DNA from: an uncultured Lachnospiraceae bacterium
GTDB taxonomy: Bacteria; Bacillota_A; Clostridia; Lachnospirales; Lachnospiraceae
DNA length: 13,128 bases
NCBI GenBank assembly: GCA_947177885.1
Contig: CAMWWF010000045.1
Location: 1 to 13,128 of the forward strand
Reading direction: 5' to 3'
Shown: one piece after another, positions 1-7,704 of the stretch
Position numbering within the stretch: the first letter of the stretch is position 1
How the letters are laid out: the number at the start of each line of letters is the position of its first letter
Made by a program: the position numbers and the translations under genes
Notes under the pieces: generated by a model
The model's input: only the letters and a program-made list of their open reading frames with translations
Database searches by the model: none
Told to the model about the DNA's origin: nothing

Positions 1-232
1 CCCACAGCGTTCCTTGTGTGAGCTGAAAACAGGGATCCTCACAGTTTAAAGTGATACTGTCAGGCGTGTAGGTCTGTATTTTAACGGCATCCGCCCCCGC
101 CTCCCTGGCCGCGTTCATGATCGCCACCGCACGGTCAAAATCCATCAGGTGATTGGCGGACATCTCCGCGATCACAAAAACAGGGGAGTCCTCGCTGATG
201 AGACGCTTGCCGATATATATTTCCTTCTCCAT
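1..232 (-). CDS. pseI: Pseudaminic acid synthase (PseI), N-terminal fragment cut by window edge
   Basis: Only the first 77 codons are present; the gene runs off the left edge. PseI condenses phosphoenolpyruvate with 2,4-diacetamido-2,4,6-trideoxy-L-altrose to give pseudaminic acid in the cytoplasm. The fragment shows the start of the NeuB-family TIM barrel: the strand VFVIAEMSANH, the helix with AAREAGADAVKIQTYTPDSI, and further on F-Q-L-T-Q-G-T-L-W. The QTYTPDSITL stretch followed by GTLW is, from memory, the PseI style rather than the sialate-synthase (NeuB) style. The ATG at 232 is supported by AGGAG about 6 nt upstream (around 236 to 244). It lies 77 nt downstream of the acetyltransferase gene and seems to belong to the same minus-strand operon. 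Legionaminate or sialate synthase is the main alternative; the family (NeuB superfamily) is near certain, the exact substrate less so. Confidence 0.83.
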   Translation of the reverse strand, partial: MEKEIYIGKRLISEDSPVFVIAEMSANHLMDFDRAVAIMNAAREAGADAVKIQTYTPDSITLNCEDPCFQLTQGTLW

Positions 233-309
233 AACCTTCTCCTTTCCGGTTCCGTTCCCGCATTTCAGACCTGCATTCCGGAAATGCGTATCGGAACAGC
301 TTCGCCTGC

Positions 310-885
310 TTACTCCGCCATTGCGCCATCCACCCGCATCTGTCTTTCCAGCTCCAGAATATCCCTCCTGCGCTCTCCGATCTTTTTGGCGGGAATGCCC
401 GCATATATGGACCACTCTTCCGTACTCTTATTGCAGAGGGACAGGCTTCCCACCGACGTGCCTTCCGCCACCGTCACGCCCGGCAGAACCACACTGTTAC
501 AGCCGAGAATGGTATATTTTCCGATTCGCACCGGCTTGCTGATCATGCCGGGTCTGTATTTGTCGGGCACCATGGAATTCGTCATGGAAGCCCCGCTGTA
601 ATCGTCCGACACGGCATAAATGGTACACTTTCCCGCAAGCCCCGAAAAGTCCTCCATCACAATACCCGCATCTCCTCCGTGGAGTCCGCAAAACTGTGAA
701 ATATGAACGTAATTCTGCAAGGTAACCGTTCCGCTGATAACCGTAAAATCGTCAATCCTCACATGGCTGCCCACTCTCAGCTTCTCCGGGCTGTAGAGCA
801 CCGCATGCCTGCCGATACGCACATCCTCACCATATTCCTGTAAGCCAAGCTCCTTAAGCTCTTCCCTCGATAAATAGTTCTCCAA
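310..885 (-). CDS. Left-handed beta-helix (hexapeptide) acetyltransferase, probably acting on the nonulosonic acid or its precursor
   Basis: A 191-residue protein made mostly of imperfect hexapeptide turns (VRIGRHAVL, LRVGSHVRI, VRIGKYTIL, then VVLPGVTVAEGTSVG around 132 to 146), closing with the YAGIPAKKI signature at 161 to 169. This is typical of acetyl-CoA dependent acyltransferases of the CatB/WbbJ/NeuO group. H68 in GLHGGDAG and the SDDYSG loop at 93 to 98 are plausible active-site parts, but I cannot fix the catalytic residue. It lacks the N-terminal Rossmann part of PglD. It sits between PseF and PseI, so the likely substrate is a Pse precursor (replacing the GNAT enzyme PseH) or finished Pse (O-acetylation). 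The start is TTG at 885: GGAGGG lies 7 nt upstream, and the only in-frame ATG further up (900) meets a stop after four codons. Confidence 0.85.
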   Translation of the reverse strand: MENYLSREELKELGLQEYGEDVRIGRHAVLYSPEKLRVGSHVRIDDFTVISGTVTLQNYVHISQFCGLHGGDAGIVMEDFSGLAGKCTIYAVSDDYSGASMTNSMVPDKYRPGMISKPVRIGKYTILGCNSVVLPGVTVAEGTSVGSLSLCNKSTEEWSIYAGIPAKKIGERRRDILELERQMRVDGAMAE

Positions 886-892
886 TTATTTT

Positions 893-898
893 CCCTCC
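893..898 (-). promoter_or_regulatory. Ribosome binding site GGAGGG that fixes a TTG start
   Basis: On the minus strand GGAGGG is followed by AAAATAA and then TTG GAG AAC. A 7 nt spacing to TTG at 885 is ideal, and the in-frame ATG at 900 leads directly to TAA, so the acetyltransferase must start at this TTG. Confidence 0.75.
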
Positions 899-937
899 AT
901 TCCCGCACTGTGACTCCCCTAACGGGGAAATTTTTTC

Positions 938-1660
938 CTATCGGATCAGCGGCCCGTCCGAACCGTCACAACCCGACATCCGCATCAGCCGATATTTCAT
1001 CTCCGCGATCTGCCAGTCCGTAGGATTATCAATGTCCTGTACCTCCAGTTCCGGCACCACAAGCGGCAGGATGTTTCCCGTCATGACTTTTTTCGTGCGC
1101 CGAAAAGCTGCCGTTCGGAACACATAAAACTGCCCCGCATCGTGATAATGTGGCTGCAGGTCCTGAGAACGGCTGTCCAGATATTCGGGATGACTGAACA
1201 CCAGCCTTCCCTCCTCCATGATCAGCGCCCGCTGGGGAGGATAGGAAAATGCCACCACCGGAACCAGAGAATCTGCGTCGCACTCTCTCAACCTCTCCAC
1301 CGCATTTCTCAGCTTCTCTCCCGTCACAAAAGGAGCGGTGGGATAGATACAGCAGCCGATATCAAACCTCTCTCCCCGCTTTTCATACTCTTCCAGCACC
1401 TCCAGCAGCACATCACTGGTGGAAGCATAATCATTCGCCGTTTTCTCACTGCGTGCAAAGGGCACTTCAGCGCCGTATTTTTTCGCAATATCAGCGATCT
1501 CCTCATCCTCCGTGGACACCATGACACGGTCAAACACACCGGCGGCAGCCGCTGCCTCAACAGAATATGCCAATATGGGCTTCCCACAGAATTCCCTGAT
1601 ATTTTTCCGCGGAATCCGCTTGCTTCCGCCTCTCGCCGTAATGATCGCTATCGTTCTCAT
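938..1660 (-). CDS. pseF: Pseudaminic acid cytidylyltransferase (PseF)
   Basis: A 240-residue nucleotidyltransferase of the CMP-nonulosonate synthetase family. It activates pseudaminic acid with CTP to CMP-Pse, the donor used by the transferase. It begins with the nucleotide-binding motif ITARGGSKRIPRKNI (7 to 21) and FCGKPILAYS. Later come YPTAPF (106 to 111), RSQDL (164 to 168), YHDAGQFYV (172 to 180), and the acidic metal-site motif QDIDNPTDW with D209 and D211. YHDAGQFY and the RSQDL stretch favour PseF over NeuA. I chose ATG 1660 because homologues begin right at MRTIAII and an AAAGG lies upstream. A GTG at 1672 would add four residues but has no ribosome binding site at a workable distance. 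It follows the GT2 gene by 135 nt and belongs with the acetyltransferase and PseI genes downstream. Confidence 0.9.
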   Translation of the reverse strand: MRTIAIITARGGSKRIPRKNIREFCGKPILAYSVEAAAAAGVFDRVMVSTEDEEIADIAKKYGAEVPFARSEKTANDYASTSDVLLEVLEEYEKRGERFDIGCCIYPTAPFVTGEKLRNAVERLRECDADSLVPVVAFSYPPQRALIMEEGRLVFSHPEYLDSRSQDLQPHYHDAGQFYVFRTAAFRRTKKVMTGNILPLVVPELEVQDIDNPTDWQIAEMKYRLMRMSGCDGSDGPLIR

Positions 1661-1749
1661 TTTAATCTGCACCTTTCAGCGTTCCCGGATCAGGCTCTCA
1701 TGCCCATGGTCCTATCACGGTTGTCACCATTTGATCCGCACCTCTCAGC
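1658..1749 (-). repeat. Imperfect direct repeat of a start-site-like element in the leader of pseF
   Basis: Two near-identical stretches lie 70 nt apart. The one at 1658 to 1680 contains the pseF ribosome binding site and ATG (GCTGAAAGGTGCAGAT, then TAAAATG). The other, at 1728 to 1749, reads GCTGAGAGGTGCGGAT, then CAAATG. They differ by three transitions and one inserted base. The distal copy is followed by a ten-codon open frame that ends at TGA. It could be a remnant of a duplicated start or a small upstream open frame; chance is also possible. Confidence 0.4.
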
Positions 1750-1795
1750 CCTGCCATCCGACAGTATGTTTCCATTTTCCGGGAATGTTTCCGTT

Positions 1796-2818
1796 TCACA
1801 TTCCTTTTGCCCTTTTCCGGACGAACAGCTTCAAACGATACAACAGATAAAATCCAAGATTCCACTTCTGCTGCAATGCGATCAGCTGCTGTTCCTCCCT
1901 GCCGGTATACTTCCGGTAATAGGCATTCCTCTCAAACAAAGGAAAGCGCTCCCTGATTCCCGCCCGCAATTCTCTCACAAAAGACAGTTTTGGGTGCTCC
2001 ACCCCCGCCATATAGGAAAATAAAGTATTCACATAATACAGTTCCGCAAATCGATACTCGATCTCACTCTCATACTCTCCCAAAAATCCCCGCTCTTTGC
2101 ACCGGTCATAAAGCATTGCCGCCGCTTTCATGCGATCCCGGCACTTTTCCTCTGTTATGCCATGCACTGTGGACACCTGATGCTGGTAATAATAGTACAG
2201 AGGCTCCTCCACCTTCTCAAACCGGGTAAAATACAGAGACCACAGCGGCCCGGCACAGTTGTCCTCGTAAAAGATCCCCTCCGGAAAATCCAGCCCGTTT
2301 TCCACGATGACTCTCCGCCGGTAGACCTTGATCACCATACTTCCCATACGCATCAGCAGGCTTTTATGCTTTTCCCTGTCCAGTACGCCTGTCTGATCCA
2401 TGGTATTGTTCTGTACGATCTTTCCCACCTGAAAGGTGTGCTCTGACACCAGATTGTAATCACATCCCACCAGATCCGCTCCGGTTTCCTCCCCCTTTCG
2501 GATCAGCTTCTCATAGAAATCAGGCGTCACCCAGTCATCACTGTCGATAAAACCCACCCACTCGCCCCGGGCGAACTTAAGCCCTTCATTTTTGGCTCCG
2601 CCCTGACGTCTGTTCTGAGGATAGGTGACGACTTTCACCCTGTGGGGATAAGCCTTCTCATAGTCCCGCAAAATGGCAAGGGAGCTGTCCGTGGAGGCAT
2701 CGTTCACCGCCAGGATCTCATAGTCCTCCAGGGTCTGATTCACCAGCGAGTCCATACAGTAATTTAGTTTTCCCCCTGCCGCCATATTGTACACCGGCAC
2801 AATAATACTCAGCTTCAT
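1796..2818 (-). CDS. Family 2 glycosyltransferase (GT-A fold)
   Basis: A 340-residue cytoplasmic glycosyltransferase. The N-terminal third is a classical GT2 domain: LSIIVPVYN at 3 to 11, SLVNQTLEDYEILAVNDASTD around 24 to 44, RQGGAKNEGL, and the metal-binding GFIDSDDWV with D92-S-D94-D95. The C-terminal part is helical and family-variable, as in capsule or O-antigen transferases, so the donor and acceptor sugars cannot be read from it. Its ATG overlaps the TGA of the upstream ABC exporter gene in an ATGA (2815 to 2818), which indicates translational coupling. This context suggests it builds the same oligosaccharide that the ABC protein moves and that receives the nonulosonic acid. There is no membrane anchor at either end. 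Confidence 0.9.
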   Translation of the reverse strand: MKLSIIVPVYNMAAGGKLNYCMDSLVNQTLEDYEILAVNDASTDSSLAILRDYEKAYPHRVKVVTYPQNRRQGGAKNEGLKFARGEWVGFIDSDDWVTPDFYEKLIRKGEETGADLVGCDYNLVSEHTFQVGKIVQNNTMDQTGVLDREKHKSLLMRMGSMVIKVYRRRVIVENGLDFPEGIFYEDNCAGPLWSLYFTRFEKVEEPLYYYYQHQVSTVHGITEEKCRDRMKAAAMLYDRCKERGFLGEYESEIEYRFAELYYVNTLFSYMAGVEHPKLSFVRELRAGIRERFPLFERNAYYRKYTGREEQQLIALQQKWNLGFYLLYRLKLFVRKRAKGM

Positions 2819-4563
2819 AAGCTGCCTCTCTCAAGGACTGCCTTACCGCCCTCCACTCTGTACACAAGGTCACACTTTTCAATGGTCTGCAGACGGTGCG
2901 CAATGATGATCAGCGTCTTTCTGCCGTGAAGCCTGTTGATGGACTCCATGATCGCCGCCTCCGTGTCATTGTCCAGTGCGGAAGTGGCCTCGTCCAGCAC
3001 CAGCACCTCCGGATCATGATACAATGCCCTGGCAATACTGATGCGCTGCCTCTGTCCCCCGGAGAGACGGATCCCTCTCTCTCCGATACCGGTGTCAAGT
3101 CCCTCCGGCAGTGACCGGATAAATTCGTCCAGCTGCGCTTCCTTTAATACCTCCCACAGCCTGTCCTCATCAATCTTCTCTCTGGGCACCCCGAAAGCCA
3201 CATTGCTCCGAATGGTATCATCCAGCATAAAGATCATCTGCGGAATATAGCCGATATTTTTTAGCCATCTACGATAGTTCTGCCTGACATCCACACCATC
3301 CGCACAGACCGTACCGCTCTTTGTCTCCAACAGCCCCAGCAGAATGTCCACCACGGTGCTCTTGCCGGCGCCGGTGGTTCCCACGATCCCCACAGATGCC
3401 CCGATGGGAATGGTCAGCTCCGCATGGTCAAAGATCAGCTTGTCCGTATTGGGATAGGCATAAGTGATGTCCCTTAATTCAATGGATCCGGTCACGGGCA
3501 GCTTTTCCTCCTCATCCGTGGCAAAGGACAGATCCACCTTATCCCCCTGTATCTCATCCTGCAGGTTGTCGCTGACCCCCATGAAGAAAGGCTCAAAATA
3601 GGCAATAGAATTGATCTGGTTATTGATACGGTTCACTGCGGGAAGCAGTACAATGGCAGCGGCCGCCAGAGTCGCCATGGCCGTTACCAGCTCTTCCGTA
3701 GGCATCCCCGATATCACCTGAAAGATCATATAACCCATCATGGCTGCCACACATGCCGTCTCGATCAGCAGCTTGGGAATATTATTGTACAGGCTGTACT
3801 TCCGAACCGCGTCCACATACCCCTTCCCGCACTTTCTATATTCGGAGACGAAATACTGCTCCTTGCCGTTTACCTTGACCTCCTTAATCCCCTGAACCGT
3901 CTGGGAGATCCATTTGAACAGTCCGCTGTAAAAATCCTGATTCTCCTTTCCCGCCTTATACATAATGGGTTTCAGCACCTTCTTGATCACAAACATCAGC
4001 ACCAGCAGCACCACTGCCAGCATGGCCGTCATGGCGCCGTTATTCATAAAGCAATAGCTCACAATGAACAGGGACACCACGCCGTCAGACAGCAGCTGCA
4101 GCACGGCAAGGATCAACGCATACATATTGTTGACATCGGAGGTAATGCTTCTCTGCACCACCGCCGTATCCGCATTGAGATAAAATTCGTAGCCTCTGCG
4201 GAGATAATTGCGCATCATCCGCTCCGACGTCCTGAACTGATTCGTATAAACAAAGGCAAAAGTCAGCTTCTGCTGAAAATACAAAAAAACATTCTTCACC
4301 ACAAATACCGCGATCAGCAGCGCCATCACCATCACGGAAAATCCGTCATAGCTGCCGCATCCCAGAAAACGGTACAGCATTCCCACTGTGGCGCTGTTCT
4401 CCACCGCGTCAGGATCAATGACCACATTTACCACCTGCACCAGCAGCCCCACGCCTGCGGTCTGCAAAAAGGCTCCTATGACCATCAGCAGGAACAGGCC
4501 GCCCATGGCGCGCTTCTGCTTCTTATCCAGTAAGACCTGCAACTTTTTAATTATCTTAAACAT
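2815..4563 (-). CDS. ABC exporter, fused membrane and ATPase domains (PglK/MsbA-type lipid-oligosaccharide flippase)
   Basis: A 582-residue half-transporter. The membrane domain, about residues 20 to 320, has six predicted spans, for example GGLFLLMVIGAFLQ, VMALLIAVFVVKN and MLAVVLLVLMFVI. The ATPase domain, about 360 to 582, carries Walker A GTTGAGKST (395 to 403), the Q-loop PQ (441), signature LSGGQRQR (500 to 507), Walker B VLVLDE (520 to 525) and H-loop H556, all intact. It should act as a homodimer. Drug, peptide and lipid exporters share this layout. The surrounding glycosyltransferases and Pse genes point to a PglK-like role, flipping undecaprenyl-linked oligosaccharide. ATG 4563 is preferred over TTG 4575: the GGAGG upstream ends only one base before that TTG but 13 nt before the ATG, a long spacing, so the start is not certain. 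It is translationally coupled to the downstream GT2 gene. Confidence 0.9.
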   Translation of the reverse strand: MFKIIKKLQVLLDKKQKRAMGGLFLLMVIGAFLQTAGVGLLVQVVNVVIDPDAVENSATVGMLYRFLGCGSYDGFSVMVMALLIAVFVVKNVFLYFQQKLTFAFVYTNQFRTSERMMRNYLRRGYEFYLNADTAVVQRSITSDVNNMYALILAVLQLLSDGVVSLFIVSYCFMNNGAMTAMLAVVLLVLMFVIKKVLKPIMYKAGKENQDFYSGLFKWISQTVQGIKEVKVNGKEQYFVSEYRKCGKGYVDAVRKYSLYNNIPKLLIETACVAAMMGYMIFQVISGMPTEELVTAMATLAAAAIVLLPAVNRINNQINSIAYFEPFFMGVSDNLQDEIQGDKVDLSFATDEEEKLPVTGSIELRDITYAYPNTDKLIFDHAELTIPIGASVGIVGTTGAGKSTVVDILLGLLETKSGTVCADGVDVRQNYRRWLKNIGYIPQMIFMLDDTIRSNVAFGVPREKIDEDRLWEVLKEAQLDEFIRSLPEGLDTGIGERGIRLSGGQRQRISIARALYHDPEVLVLDEATSALDNDTEAAIMESINRLHGRKTLIIIAHRLQTIEKCDLVYRVEGGKAVLERGSL

Positions 4564-4632
4564 ATCTCCAAGCAATCCTCCATGCCGCCACTCTTCTCAC
4601 CTTCCCTGCCCCTGCATTCTCACGCGGGAGAC

Positions 4633-5721
4633 TCAGATCTGCTCATTCTGTCTGTGGATCAGCGGATCTTCATAGGCATCCATGAAATCCGCTCCCAGAC
4701 AGACCGTCTCCTCCGCAAAAGGCAGATCCCCGATTTCCGTAAAAACCCCCACAACCTTACGGAAGCGCACCCCGGGGAAAAACTGTAACATCTCCATGGG
4801 AATTTTGGCGTCAAACTGAGGATATTCATGAAATTTCTCACTGTAATCCAGAACATCCCGGGGATGAGGCTTGAGAAAGATTTTTCCCTCCGGCTCGTAC
4901 ATCCTGATGATGTCTCTGAAGATCCGTTCCCGGACATCCAGGGTGCACAGAGGATCTGTCAGGATCAGTATCTTATTCTCCTCTCCCCGGCTCTCAGACA
5001 ACTGCTTTTTCAGCCCGTCCATATCCCGGATAAACGCTCTTAAGATCAACTCCTTGTCCGCCTCTGTCAGCCGGTCCACCAGCGCCTTCCTGGACACCTC
5101 TATATATTGGGGACAGGGATATCGTATAGCCGAGATATCATTGACCTCCATATCCAGACAATACTTCCCATAACCGTTCTGCACAAAAATAAGATTCAGT
5201 TTCCGGGACAAAAATGCTTTCAGCCTGAAATGTCCTCTGTTGTCATACCGTGCGGCATCAAAATTCTTCAGGCAGTTCAATCCGTCCTCCACAGCATGAT
5301 AACAGATCTTATTCTTGTTCAGATAATATCCGATCGGATCAGAGTCACAATACACATAAATATCCTCATACTCCCTGAAATCCACCGGCACATATGGCGC
5401 TTCCAGTTCCGCATACCTCTTCGTGAAACGGATACGGCAATAAAGATTTCCCAGAAATCCTCCCGTCCCCTTCCTCCACTTTGCAAGCTCCGGGAAGAAA
5501 TCCTCCCGTTTCTCGTCAAATTCTATCACTTCCCGAAACAACCCGGAAGCCTCCACACGACTTTTCAACTCCTCGAAATCGTTTGACATGCGCGAAAGCA
5601 CCAAAGTCGCCTGACCCTGCTGCTCTCCGGAAAGCTTCAATTCTTTCAAAAAGGTCACATATACATGATAATAAGTGTGGCACACATATATCCTGGGCCA
5701 CTTCTTTGGATTTCTTTTCAT
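4633..5721 (-). CDS. Bacterial sialyltransferase-like glycosyltransferase, candidate pseudaminyltransferase
   Basis: A 362-residue GT-B-type protein. It starts with a Rossmann strand RIYVCHTYYH (10 to 19). It carries the two short motifs shared by bacterial sialyltransferases (GT38, GT52, GT80 and relatives): D/E-D/E-G as E145-D146-G147 in HAVEDGLN, and H-P in KPHPRD (284 to 289), after the strand ILILTDPL (251 to 258). In that family these residues act in catalysis and CMP binding. As first gene of an operon with PseF and PseI, its donor is most likely CMP-pseudaminate. It has no signal or membrane segment, so it acts in the cytoplasm. I prefer ATG 5721, preceded by GGGAG about 11 nt upstream. 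TTG 5751 would add ten residues but lacks a ribosome binding site. Overall similarity to GT52 or the polysialyltransferase group is from memory and motif only. Confidence 0.75.
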   Translation of the reverse strand: MKRNPKKWPRIYVCHTYYHVYVTFLKELKLSGEQQGQATLVLSRMSNDFEELKSRVEASGLFREVIEFDEKREDFFPELAKWRKGTGGFLGNLYCRIRFTKRYAELEAPYVPVDFREYEDIYVYCDSDPIGYYLNKNKICYHAVEDGLNCLKNFDAARYDNRGHFRLKAFLSRKLNLIFVQNGYGKYCLDMEVNDISAIRYPCPQYIEVSRKALVDRLTEADKELILRAFIRDMDGLKKQLSESRGEENKILILTDPLCTLDVRERIFRDIIRMYEPEGKIFLKPHPRDVLDYSEKFHEYPQFDAKIPMEMLQFFPGVRFRKVVGVFTEIGDLPFAEETVCLGADFMDAYEDPLIHRQNEQI

Positions 5722-5781
5722 ATTACAGTACGCTCCCGCCGGCACAGACAATATAAGAAACTTGTCAAAAGAATCGCCATT

Positions 5782-5810
5782 ATTCTAACACAATTTAAAG
5801 ATATAGTAAA
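5782..5810 (-). promoter_or_regulatory. Sigma-A type promoter of the Pse/flippase operon
   Basis: On the minus strand a -35 box TTTACT (5805 to 5810) and a -10 box TAGAAT (5782 to 5787) are separated by exactly 17 bp. The region is AT-rich, unlike the flanking genes, and is the only sizeable gap upstream of the sialyltransferase-like gene. Transcription should start near 5775, giving a leader of roughly 54 nt before ATG 5721. No operator-like palindrome stands out. Confidence 0.6.
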
Positions 5811-5856
5811 ATAAACCTCCGATATTTAAAAGAAATTTAAGGAAAAAATCCAAAAT

Positions 5857-7683
5857 TTATAATTTGTAGAGCCACACACCCCAAAAACTGGTGTCTGTCT
5901 CATAATACCCCAGAAACTTCAGTCCCATTGCCTCGCTGTCCAGGATCTCTCCTGCGGAAAAGATGTACTCACAGCCCAGCTCCTTCAGCACCTCCAGATC
6001 AAACTCCAGTCCTTCATATCTGATCCCCGCCGCTTTTCCCAACATCCACGCATTTCCCGTAGTCCCGTTAAAAAGATAGCAGCGACTTCCCCACTCATCA
6101 AAATACAGTCTGGTCTGTTCATTTTTTACCAGCTCCTTCTCAATGACCCTGCGGAACAAATGCTTGTACTCCAGAGGGTAATTATTGGAATATCCGTCCA
6201 CCGTATAAAAACCATGCATCAGGGAAGGCGCCGGACTCATCCCCAGATGAGCCACACGGTAGGTCTTCATGTCCCTGCCGATGACCTCCTCCAACTGTTC
6301 CATCAACTCTTCCGCGTAAAAGCTTTCCCATGTGATATATCCTGTGACACCGGATCCGTTATTGATCTGATTCACGTTGAGATAAAAATTGGATTCCACC
6401 TTGATCTCCAGCATTGTGGGCAGCAGCAGACACACCAATACTATTAATTTCAGAGCCGAATGCTTTTTTATAAGATCCCTTTTCCGGGGATGTGTTTCCG
6501 CAGAATACCTTTCCGTATCGCCGCCGTCGCTGTCCGATCCGCAGGCACCATGATTCCACCATATGGAATAACACAGAACAAATTCCAGATACCAGCCCGC
6601 GGGATACAGCCAGTAGAATCTCTCCAGCTGAAAATATCGCAGAAATCCGTGACAGCCGTTCTTAAAGTCCACTGCCGGAGGTGAAAGGCACACACCGTAC
6701 AGCAGCGCGATCCCTCCCAGAACCGCCATGCCGAGACAGGCGGCCGTAAGCCGCAGCCTTCCCGTTTTCTCCAGTTTCCTGCGAAAGACGATCCCCAGGA
6801 TCAGCATCACCACAACAGGCAGGATCAGATTATGATGCAGAGAAGGCGCATGCTGGGCGCTCTCCAAAAACACTCTCTTTACCGTCTCCCCAAAAGGCGC
6901 CGCATGATTTACCAATTCCTCCCTGTGGCTGACATAACCGCTCTTCCCCAGCAGCAGTTCGCCGAACAGACGGTGATTTACCCCGATGTAGATTCCCGTC
7001 AGCCACAGAAAACCCAGATATATCCAACGATTATGACGCTTTTTCACAAGCATCCACAGAATTGCCGGCAGCCAGAAACCCAATACCACATAGCCGATCA
7101 GGACCAGATGTGTGGTCAGGCCGAAGAACAGGATTCCCGCAAAGCATCCTGCCACATGCTTCCTGTGATACAGCTTCAGGAAACAGTACAAAAGCAGCGG
7201 CACTCCCAGCACGGAGAGTCCGTAGACCGGCTGAATGGGCAGAAGACAGAAACAGCCCGCCGCAGCCACAGCCAGAATGCTGCTGCCCGTTATCTCCTTC
7301 ACACTGCCATACATTCCAAAGAACCCCGCCGCACTCACAATAAGATATTGTAACACAAAGGCTGTAAAAACCGGCAAAAACCGATACAAAAGGATAAACA
7401 ATACGGCAGACGGCTGCATTCCGCTGGCATTGATCCCTCCCAGAAGTTCGGGAAAAACAGCTTCCTCCCCAACCGGAAAATGCCTCGCATTGAGCACATA
7501 TGTCATCAGCGTCTCATCCAGCTGATCATGTACGGGAAAGACACTGCCCTCTCCCAAAATCAGATAAGGGGCAAAAGTTACTGTCAGAAGCAGTAATCCC
7601 ACCCACCACAGAGGCATCCTGTCCACTGCCGAAATCACTCTGTTCAGTTGATACCCGAAACCGCTCTGTCGCTTTTCCCCCAA
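5857..7683 (-). CDS. Polytopic membrane protein resembling the YkoS/DUF6044 group, GT-C-like
   Basis: A 608-residue protein with about ten membrane spans in residues 24 to 425 and a soluble C-terminal region of about 180 residues. After the first span comes VHDQLDE (51 to 57), an acidic loop motif placed like the catalytic Asp of GT-C glycosyltransferases. RFYWLYPAGWY (355 to 365) is another recognisable element. Both fit my memory of the YkoS/DUF6044 family, whose function I do not know. The start is TTG 7683: GGGAGG lies 8 nt upstream. A longer frame from TTG 7740 would add a very Arg-rich stretch with no ribosome binding site. It is 127 nt downstream of the GtrII-like gene and probably cotranscribed. 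A role in glycan polymerisation or sugar addition outside the membrane is inference. Confidence 0.75.
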   Translation of the reverse strand: MGEKRQSGFGYQLNRVISAVDRMPLWWVGLLLLTVTFAPYLILGEGSVFPVHDQLDETLMTYVLNARHFPVGEEAVFPELLGGINASGMQPSAVLFILLYRFLPVFTAFVLQYLIVSAAGFFGMYGSVKEITGSSILAVAAAGCFCLLPIQPVYGLSVLGVPLLLYCFLKLYHRKHVAGCFAGILFFGLTTHLVLIGYVVLGFWLPAILWMLVKKRHNRWIYLGFLWLTGIYIGVNHRLFGELLLGKSGYVSHREELVNHAAPFGETVKRVFLESAQHAPSLHHNLILPVVVMLILGIVFRRKLEKTGRLRLTAACLGMAVLGGIALLYGVCLSPPAVDFKNGCHGFLRYFQLERFYWLYPAGWYLEFVLCYSIWWNHGACGSDSDGGDTERYSAETHPRKRDLIKKHSALKLIVLVCLLLPTMLEIKVESNFYLNVNQINNGSGVTGYITWESFYAEELMEQLEEVIGRDMKTYRVAHLGMSPAPSLMHGFYTVDGYSNNYPLEYKHLFRRVIEKELVKNEQTRLYFDEWGSRCYLFNGTTGNAWMLGKAAGIRYEGLEFDLEVLKELGCEYIFSAGEILDSEAMGLKFLGYYETDTSFWGVWLYKL

Positions 7684-7691
7684 GGCTGTAT

Positions 7692-7697
7692 CCTCCC
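7692..7697 (-). promoter_or_regulatory. Ribosome binding site GGGAGG that fixes a TTG start
   Basis: On the minus strand GGGAGG is followed by ATACAGCC and then TTG GGG GAA AAG. The 8 nt spacing decides the TTG at 7683 as start of the downstream membrane protein. A GC-rich hairpin lies just upstream (7705 to 7720). Confidence 0.65.
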
Positions 7698-7704
7698 GAT
7701 CCCG

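Noticed and set aside
904..936. Hairpin TCCCC-TAAC-GGGGA followed by A and T runs, resembling an intrinsic terminator
   Set aside because: The T-run is on the plus strand, where no gene ends here. On the minus strand the hairpin is preceded, not followed, by the run, so it would not stop the operon.
1142..2023. Long plus-strand open frame (293 codons) opposite pseF and GT2
   Set aside because: Its product is His/Pro/Leu-rich without motifs and lies antisense to two well-supported genes; a shadow frame.
5811..5856. Possible terminator after the YkoS-like gene
   Set aside because: The stretch is AT-rich with T-runs, but only weak AAATTTAA-type pairing is present; no GC-containing stem could be drawn.
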